Positions 56,090 to 64,000 of a DNA stretch of 64,000 nt are shown one piece after another. The translations under genes and the position numbers were made by a program. The notes under the pieces are model-generated. The model ran no database searches and was not told the DNA's origin. It worked only from the letters and a program-made list of their open reading frames with translations. The stretch's first letter is position 1; each line of letters opens with the position of its first letter. Origin of the DNA: Colius striatus (lineage: Eukaryota; Chordata; Aves; Coliiformes; Coliidae); NCBI RefSeq assembly GCF_028858725.1, contig NC_084775.1:15025597-15089596 (forward strand), read 5' to 3'.

Positions 56090-56640
56090 CCCCCGCAATT
56101 CGCTGCGGGATGAGGGGGGACCCGCCTCCCGCTTCGCAAAGGGGCTGCGGGCGGGGCCGTTCCTGTCGCTGTCCCCTCCCCGCACCGCCCCGCACCGCTC
56201 CGCACCGCCCCGCACCGCCCCGCACCGCTCCGCAGTGCTGCCGGCGGCGCCGCATCCCGGCCCTGCGCGGGGACAGAGCCCGGCGGGACCCCGGCCCAGG
56301 TAACGGAGCGGAGGGGGCCCCTCGGGGCAGCCGGGGCAGCGGCTTCCCTGCGCTGCAGAGCGCCGCTGCGGGGTCCCCGCTGCCGAGGGCAGCTGCGGGG
56401 CGGCTGCGGGGATGCTCGTGCGGGGGCGGCTCTGGGCTGCGGGGATGCTCGTGCGGAGGCGGCTCAGCCCCGCTCCCCGGGGAGCAGCCGGCGGGGCAAG
56501 TTGCGGGGTGAGGGGCTGTGGGGGGCTGCGGGGTGAGCTCCGCACCCGCGGGGGCCGGCGGCAGCGGCCGGGGCTGCTGCGGGGAGCTCGCGGCGGTGGG
56601 CATCGGGGAGCGCGGTGGGCATCGGGCCGGGGATGTTTAA
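56090..56640 (+). promoter_or_regulatory. Second CpG island, likely promoter of the next gene (possibly RPH3A)
   Basis: A 550-bp block with CG frequency as high as at the RPL6/PTPN11 promoter. It contains a short tandem array of CGCACCGCCC-type 10-bp units (56174-56233), GC boxes, and repeated GGGATGCTCGTGCG units (56409 and 56442). No TATA box is seen. In vertebrates the gene after PTPN11 in this direction is RPH3A, on the same strand, and its first exon is non-coding, so this is a reasonable candidate; no RPH3A coding exon is in the window. Confidence 0.65.
56234..56299 (+). other. Candidate non-coding first exon with donor
   Basis: A good plus-strand donor, GGCCCAG|GTAACG, lies at 56299/56300 inside the island. 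The sequence before it has no ATG after the 10-bp repeats, so the exon would be 5' UTR. The left border shown is arbitrary. Assignment to RPH3A is by gene order only. Confidence 0.4.
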
Positions 56641-56829
56641 ACGCTGACGTTTGGCTTTGGAGCCTTTTTCCCGGCGCGGGAGCTGAGCCCCGGGGCCGGC
56701 AGCATCTCCATCCCAGCGCTGCCGCGCTCCGGGGCTGCCACAGGGCTTGGGCTGTGCTGCTGCCTTTAGGGATGAAGGCGGGCGCGGGCTCTGCTCCTCT
56801 GCCAGGACAGACAAAAGTCTTGCAAACGG

Positions 56830-56886
56830 CGTGAATATTTGGATTAGGTGATCTCCAAAGGTCCCTTCCGAGCCCTGCCATTCTGT
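56830..56886 (+). mobile_element. CR1 LINE 3' stub
   Basis: About 55 bp: ttggattaggtgatctccaa, aggtcccttccgagccctgc, cattctgtctg. This is the extreme 3' end of a CR1 element, inserted at the edge of the CpG island and enriched in CG since. Confidence 0.8.
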
Positions 56887-59800
56887 CTGGGGTCTGAAAC
56901 CTGGAGGCAAAACCAGCTGCCTCGGAAAACAGGCTGGAGCTGTGAGTGCTGGATTGTTAGGGAGAGGGGCTCCAGTTCTCTCTCTTGCTGGGGTCTTGCT
57001 GTTAATTCTGGTCTCAGGTGCAAACTGGAGCAGCGATTTGTCTTGGAGCAATTAACACCTCTTCATTTCACCGCTAAAAAGCTCTGGGCAAGGCAGCTGC
57101 CCTGCCTGTGGCTCTGCTTTGGGCTTGGTCCATGCTCCTCTGCTCCTGGGATCTAAAAAGTGTGTGTGGCTCAGCCTGATTCCCCCTTCCCTGGAGGCTG
57201 CAACACAGAGCAGATAACACAGGGCTTCAAAACACGGGCAGTTGGCTCCAGGGATGCAAGGATGGGAACAGATGAACCATTTGCTTTAATTACTGTTATC
57301 AAAAGCCCAGGCTGCAGCTTAGCCTGAAAATAAACATTGGTAATGTTGTGATACTGGGCTTTATGTGATGATGCACCATTCAGCTGGCAGGGATTTAGTG
57401 AACTGCTCCCTTTGCTATAGGGACTGACTCAGGAGATCTGTGTTCAGCCCTTCCATGGGGATCAGTGTGGGGTATGTGAAGCTGATCTTGGGGCTGCTGT
57501 AGCATCCCACAGTGGCTTTGGGCATCCCCCAGGAGAGTGGGTGAAGCTCCTCTGCAGCAGCCCCGCAGCCAGGTGAGTGCCAACTGCCCCTGGCAGAGCT
57601 GTGCCAGACCCAGGAGATGCAGTGGGAGCTGTTTGCCATCACCTGAGGCTTCCAGAGAAGCCTCCCTGGCATCACACTCAGCAACCCACCTGGGTGCAAG
57701 CACCAGCCCCTGCTCAGCACTGGAGCCAACCTGCTGCTCTGCTTTCTTCTCCTTCACACTCTTGCCTTTGCACTGTCCTGGCTCCTGAGAAGAGCCAAAA
57801 AGTGTGCTGAAGGTGGGAAAAGCCCATTTGTGTGTGTGGGGAGCACCTTTTGCAGCAAGGATGAAAGCCAGGAGCTCATTGTGGGACTCTGCTGTGCCTG
57901 TGGGGATGTGTGTGGTGCTGTTACATGTTCCTCAGCTTGGGCAAGGGCAAGGGGAGAAAAGCTGCTGAGGAAAGATGAAGGGACCTGCAGCTCCAGAGCC
58001 TCTTTTTGTGCTTAAGTTTTGAGGGACTTTCTTTGGGACCTGAGGAGATGGTTCCTCATGTGAGCTGCAGGTCCTGGGGCTGTGTGGGCAGCAGTGCCCC
58101 TCTGCCTGCTCACCAGCACTGCTGCTGGCACCGTGTCTTCCTCCTGCAGGCAGAGGACATGTCACTGCAGTCATTACCAATTAGTGATAACAGGTAATTA
58201 ATTGCCCCAGGTGGTCCCAGCCCAGCACTGGAAGGTTAGGCAGGGAGGAGGGCTCTGCTCCCAAGGCCAGCCCGATTGATTGCCCCATCCTTGTTGAGGT
58301 GAAGACTGAGGAATCCCTGGGGCATGTGCTGGGAGATGCCCTGGCTTCATCCCTGCGTGGCTCTGAGCAGCAGCACCGTGCTCCAGCCCTGGGAGATGAG
58401 GATGAGCTCTTGTTTGGGCCCAGTACCTTGGTGATGGGAGCCTGCATGGAACCAGATGCTTAATGAGGGTGTGTGGGGAGAGACAGGAGCTGCATTTGGG
58501 GAAGCTGGGAGCTCAGCATCTCCCAGGGTGGTGCAGATGCCGAGCTGGGTGGCTGTGTGCTTCTCTGCTGCTGGCTGGAGGCTCTCCACGGCTCCTGGGC
58601 AGGGTCAGGCTGCAGTGTTGGGGGTACCCCCTTCACACAGGCCTGCTGTGGGGTGCCTGGCTCTGTGTGGCACCTCTGGCCCAGCCTCCTTGCTTCCCCC
58701 TGAGGAGGATGGATGATGGATTTGCAGCCCTGAGCATCCCCCACCCAGGCTCACGCTCTGAGCACGGGGCATGTGCCCAGCCCCAGCTCTGTCCCCTGCA
58801 GCACAGCCCCTTGCCCTGGTGCTCAGCCACGGGATGCTCTGTCGGTGCCTTTGGGACCAACCCCCGAGCCCAGCAGCGGGGTTGGGACACTCCCTCCCCA
58901 TCCCAGCAGCGTGTCCCCTGCGAGCCCCAGCTCGCTTCCATGGGGTCGGTGCGGCAGCATCCCCCGGGGCTGGGCTGGGCTGGGCTGGGCTGGGCTGGGC
59001 TGGGCTGGGGCCGTGAGTACCGGAGCAGTGCAGCGATCTGTTGCTAAGCAGCTCTGCCATGGTGAGAGAAGCGATGGCAACGCTGCGTTTAACAGCTTGG
59101 GGTGCACTCGAGCATCTCCTGGATAGAGACCCCCAACCCCCCTCCCTTCCCTCTCCAGCAGCCGCGGGTAAGTCACACTCAGAAGTGATTGTTTGATGCA
59201 TTTTTTTCCCCTGCCATTGTCTTTCCTGTAATGAATCAATGGGAGTAAGTCCTGGGTTTGGCATCACAACAGCGTTTGGGCTGTGAAGGAGCTGCTGCAG
59301 GGACGGGTCAATGTGCTGCTTTACTCAAACTGACTGTGTGCTGCTGCTCAGCTGCTCTGGGATGGGTCTTTGTCTGGAGGGTGACAAGGAGCTGGGAATG
59401 AGAGGGTGAAAAAAAGCATCCCTTGGTGCCTTATGTGAGTGTAAAGGCAGCAGAGGCATTGGCTGAAGGCAAGGCAGTGGGATGCAGGAGGACTCCCAGC
59501 CCTGTTGCTCTGGGCTGGGTGTGGATGAGCTGCAGGAGCAGCCCCATGGGCTCCTGTGCCACTGAGCACTGTGCTGGGTCCTGGGGGTCCCATCCTGGTG
59601 TGCCCTGGGGCTGGGTGGATGGGGCAGCCGTGGGATGGAGGCTCCAGAGGATGGCCAGGACTGGCATTGCTTTGCATCTCTTCTGATGTGTTCACCCCTG
59701 TCACCTGTGGGCTGCAGCCACCATCCCAGCTCAGCTGCAGGGACACGTGGAGCCTTCATTAACCAACTCATGCCAAGCTGCCCTGGCAAGTCATGGGGCC

Positions 59801-62800
59801 TCCATGCCCAGTGAGGGGCTGGCATGAGCCCCAAGGATGCCATGACCCTGAGTTTAGGACTCACTGGTTCTGGGTCTTTCCCAGAAGCTGAATTTCCAGC
59901 CCCACTTTGCCACAGTGTGACTGGAGGGCTCTGAGCCCCAGGGGCTGATCCCACCTCCCACCACAACCACAGCAGGGTGGTCCCCAAGGCAGCCTGGGCA
60001 CTGTGTGCTGCCACAGCTGTGGGTCACTCAGTGCTTGCCCTGGAGTCAGGCTGGGAATCTGCTCCTGTGCTGTGCCCCCATCCACACCCAGGCAGGCGGT
60101 TCCAGGCTCAGCAGCCTCAGGGTGCTGCTTCCAGATCCTTCTGCCAGCTGAGAGCTGCCTCCTTTCTTATTTTAAGGGGAAAATCTTGCAGGTGGGCTGT
60201 TTCCTGAGGTGCCACCCATAAAGCAGCTTGCCCAGTTTTACCCAAACTTTCTAAAGCCCTTTTCATGTGAGATGAGGCAAAGCAGGGCTGTGGCAGTGGG
60301 GTGCTGGGGAGTGTGGGTGCACAGGACCCCCCGGGGCTGGGCTGTCCTCCTGCCCCTCCATCTGGCCTGCTGCTGATTTTGCAGCATCACACAGGTGCTT
60401 CAGCAGCTGCTTTGGGGCTCTTTACATCTTTTTGTCCCTCACCTCTGCAGGCAAAGCCAGTAGTACCAAATCCTGACCCTGCTGGCAGCGAGCTCCCCTG
60501 TGTGTGCTTGGGCAGCTCTCCATGGCACCCACAGCCCTGCACAGAGGCTGGAGGGGAGGCTGTGAGGGGTGTGTGGCTCCTGCACTGGGCAAATTCTTTT
60601 TCCTGGGAAAGGAAGAGCCCTGGGTGCTGAGATGCTTGAGGCAGAGCAGGATGCAGAGTGCACAGTGTCTGTACCAGGTCTCCTGTTGGCACCTGCCCCT
60701 GATGTTGGGACATGGAGGAAGGACCCTGATGGACCAGGGACTGGAGAAGATTCCACCAGGCAGCTGCTTGCTCTTACCCTATTTTTCCCTCCCCATCCTC
60801 AGCTCCACCATTCACCTGGGGAGCAGAAATCAGCTCCTGTGCCAGCATTGGCCTTGGAGCTGGTGTGAGCAGCCCATCAGCCTGACCCAGGGTGGTGTTG
60901 GCATCCATTCGAGTTCCAAACCTCCAGTTTGGTGCTGACACACAGAAATAATCTGTCACTTGGCACCTGAGCAGCAGTTTGGGTTATTGGTTTGGGGTCT
61001 GGCTCCAGGCAGGGAACAACAAGCTGTTGCCAGTGCTCTGTGAGTGTCCTTCCCCGAGTGAATGGACGGGCTCAAAAAGCTGCTCTTTCAACCCAGATTA
61101 ATGGCATCAGGCTTTGTCAATGCAAAAATTACCTCATCATTGGCACTGGCAGGTGGTGTAGAGCAGCAGACTTATTCAATATTTAAGAAAGCTGCATTGC
61201 AGAGCTGAGCAGGCTGGAGAAATAGGTTGCCTGTGTCAGTGTCTTTGCTGGTGGCGACGATCTCTGCAGGCGCCGCCGAGTGGGAAGCGTGGAGCTGGCC
61301 GTTAGGAGCCTGAACCTTGTGCTTGGGAGTCTTCAAAATGCTGCATTTTCTCTTTTCTCCCCTGCTCTGGTACATCCAGATGGCTAAAGCAGCGTGCTTG
61401 GGCAGCCCTGTCCTGCTCTGCCTCTGCAGATGCCCGGGTGGTGATGGCAGCGTGGGGCCGTGTGACGCCATCAGGTCCTGCCCGAGCTGCCCGGTGCCTC
61501 GTGGTGCCCGTGGGGCAGGATGGGCACGTGCTGTGAGGCTCCTGCTGCCTTCCCCTGCCACCCAGGGCTGCTGCAGGGTGAGGGGGAGCTGGCAGGGAGC
61601 TGGTGATGGGCACCTCTTAGGTTGGAGCGAGCGGCGACTCGAGGAGAGGCAGAAAGTGACTCAGGGGAGGTGTCCAACCCCCTTTTGTTAAAGCATGGTC
61701 AGATTCATGGGCTCTGTCATACAGAAGCAATGGAGCAGCGTGATTAGAGTCATGTGGCTCTTCCTTAAGGCCAGAAATTAAGACCTTGCTTCTATTCCTG
61801 GCTGTGCCTGAGCTGCTGCTGCCTGGCTCCTCCCGACCTCCTCCTGCCATCAGGGTTGAGGCTGCCCCAGGGATGGGCAGAGCTCAGGGGGAGTAGATCC
61901 TGGGAGCCCCTGGGGACAGCCAAACCCTGGAAGGTCTTGGCATCCTCCTAGGATGGGATATTTCCATTTCATTAGCTAAATGCTGAGTCCCATCATCACC
62001 ACTTTGGTTGCCACATCCTCCTGCCCCAGGGCAGGGATTTGGAGGGGAGGGGTGAGGGGAAAAAAAAGCCACTGTGAGCTGTTGTTTTCTACCATGAGCT
62101 GGAAATGCAGAAGGAAGCATTAGGACAAGCCAAAGTAGTTGCTGGAAGTAGTGCAAAGTAGATCTTCCAAATCTATTATTTATAGGCAGAGGGAAAGGTT
62201 TGTGTGTTCCTCCAGGAGCCCTCCCCAGGCTCCATCAGCAGCAAAGCCTCTGCTGCCAGAGGAAGGTTCTAGCTGGGGAAGGACTGTTCCCCCCTGACAG
62301 CTGAAGTGGCACTGATTGCTCTACCCCCTCTGATAGGAAAACTCAGGGATTCCCCCTTGTTCTCTGCTTCTCCTGCTCTGTGTGACCTTGGGCAAGTCCT
62401 TTATCCACTCAGATCTCTCCAAAAGTAGGTGCCAGTGATGTGACCCTTTGGTCCCAGGCCACCCCATTCAATCCCCAGCCAGCCTGGGCAGACCACCAGC
62501 TCCCAGCCACAGTGGGGGCCCAATGTCCCCCTGCAGACTTTGCTGCTGCAGTGCAGATTGTGGTGGTGGGGATTTAAATGAGCAATTTGCTTATTTAACT
62601 GACCTTGTCAATCAGAGGTTTGGCACAGGAGCAGTGGCTGGAGGGAACCAGGGGAGCACTAATTGCTCCATGTGCTCCTCTTTTCGTGTGTATCTGTGTG
62701 TCTGGCAGTGCTTGGTGAAGCAAAGGTGAGCCTCCAACCTCTGCTGGCTCTTCAGGGCTGATGGAGAACCCCCTGCAACATTGCAGAGCAGAAAGTGGAG

Positions 62801-64000
62801 GATAGGGGGATTTATCTTTCCCTTCCTTCTGGGAAAGCTGCACACTCTTCATGGCCTGTGATTTTGGTGGGGTGGTTGAGCTCCTGTTTACCAGCCTTTC
62901 CTCAGGACAGCATCCCCAGTGCTCCCACTGGAGTTTTGCTGAGAGCTGCTTTTTGCCCTGTAAAGGTGCATTTGCAGGGTTTGGGCTGAGCCCTGCTCCT
63001 GCTGGGACCTGCTGGCAGCTCTGGGACACTGGTTGCCATGCTGGGATATGGGTGGCTGAGTGGTACCTTCAGAACAGCATCTTCAGCTGGAACAGCATCT
63101 TCCCAGGGCAGCAGGTTTGGGGTGATGAGAGGCCCCTGGGCTGGACTCTGCAGAGGGATTTGGGTGTTTATAGGGTTTTTCTTTTCCTGTAGTTCTGCTG
63201 CAGGTAGGAGGAAGCAATTCAAAGGCAGGTGCTGTGAGCAATGCAGGGGGGATGCTGCTGCTGGAGGGGTCCCAGCAGGTACTTGTTGCCACCCCCATGG
63301 AGATGGGCAGGGAGAAAACACCATGGGCAGGGAATAGCTGAGCTCCCAAAATCCTCCCCTGTGGCAAGGTCCCTGAGGGAGGGATGGTTCATGTCCTCCT
63401 CAGTGCCTTGTGCTCCCCGTAGTGCTGCAGCAAAGCCAAGCCCTTGGTGGGTGGATTGCCTTTTCTCTTTTGTTTCCACCTTAATGACCATGAAGGGAGG
63501 CTGGAGCTGAGCTTCTCCCTTTGTGAGGGATATCTGGTGGGTGAGGGTGCCTGTGAACCCCCACACAGCTCCCTCTGCTCTTGGGCACTGTCCTCAGAGG
63601 GGTCCAGGTGGGACACTGGCCCTCAGCATCCCCTGGGCTGTGCAGGAGGATGGGATCCAGCGCTGCCCTTGCCTGGGGGACACTGCTGTGCCTGTGGGGT
63701 GCAAAAGCACTGGTGTTCCCCCAGCACAGATGATGGGTTGGGTGGATCTGTCCTGGTGCTGTGGGTGGTGCTGGCTGGCACCAGCTCAGGCTTTGCCACT
63801 CAGTCCCCATCAGGAGGGAGAAGGGGATGGAGGGATAAACCCTCCAGCAAACAGGAATAAACCAGCACTCAGGCTCTGAGTTTTATATCAAATTGTGTTA
63901 ATACAAGCTGCCAGGTTTGCAGAAAGGACAAAGGCTCTAGAGAGGCCCCTTTCTTAACAGATCCTTTGGAGATGAGTAGCCAGAATATGGTGCTTGGGTC
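56887..64000. other. Intron or intergenic DNA downstream of the second CpG island
   Basis: About 7 kb. If the island is the RPH3A promoter this would be its first intron. I looked for the conserved RPH3A N-terminal coding exons (Rab-binding and FYVE-like zinc region) and saw none. Apart from the GGGCT array at 58966-59010, I see no repeat or gene. Confidence 0.55.
58966..59010 (+). repeat. TGGGC pentanucleotide array, G-quadruplex candidate
   Basis: The plus strand carries nine runs of three or four G, each separated by CT, in about eight TGGGC units. Short two-base loops and G-triplets meet the usual G-quadruplex rule many times over. Whether it folds in the cell is unknown. Confidence 0.9.

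Noticed and set aside
55631..56881. 416-codon minus-strand open frame across the second CpG island
   Set aside because: Stop codons are rare in such GC-rich sequence; it runs through a TG microsatellite (read as a poly His-Thr run), the 10-bp array and a CR1 stub, which no real protein would.

Overview
The window is vertebrate nuclear DNA, and the evidence points to a bird. It has interrupted genes with GT-AG introns, CpG-island promoters, at least eleven CR1 LINE fragments ending in the avian-type 3' tail, no SINEs that I recognise, and an SHP2 protein whose differences from the human one look avian. The short introns, GC-rich intergenic DNA and many minisatellites fit a gene-dense microchromosome. 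The gene order RPL6 - PTPN11 - (RPH3A expected next) is the vertebrate order known from human 12q24.

Positions 1-2,700 hold the 5' half of RPL6 on the minus strand: a non-coding first exon and three coding exons giving residues 1-159. The rest lies beyond the left edge. Positions 2,200-3,900 form one CpG island that serves RPL6 (minus) and PTPN11 (plus) head to head, with a ZNF143/THAP11-type site and CRE-like sites between them.

Positions 3,310-26,293 hold the whole PTPN11 coding region: 15 coding exons, every junction GT-AG, summing to 1,782 nt (593 residues plus stop). Two SH2 domains, the PTP domain with its catalytic motif, and the C-terminal tyrosines are all intact. The 3' UTR is interrupted by one intron and continues from about 27,138 to a poly(A) site near 30,620.

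Positions 30,630-56,000 contain no gene I can support. They hold CR1 fragments, a 550-bp direct duplication about 9.2 kb apart, three minisatellites (22/24-, 24- and 36-bp units) that create long spurious open frames, a 340-nt pyrimidine tract ending in a perfect back-to-back splice site, a TATA-type promoter candidate and two AT-rich islands that look like regulatory elements. Positions 56,090-56,640 are a second CpG island with a likely non-coding first exon on the plus strand; by synteny it could be the RPH3A promoter, but no RPH3A coding exon is present. Positions 57,000-64,000 look like intron or intergenic DNA.

I did not find a previously undescribed biological system. The observations most worth checking are the putative recursive splice site at 48,030/48,031, the compacted bidirectional promoter with a possible signal-peptide exon, and the duplicated segment.
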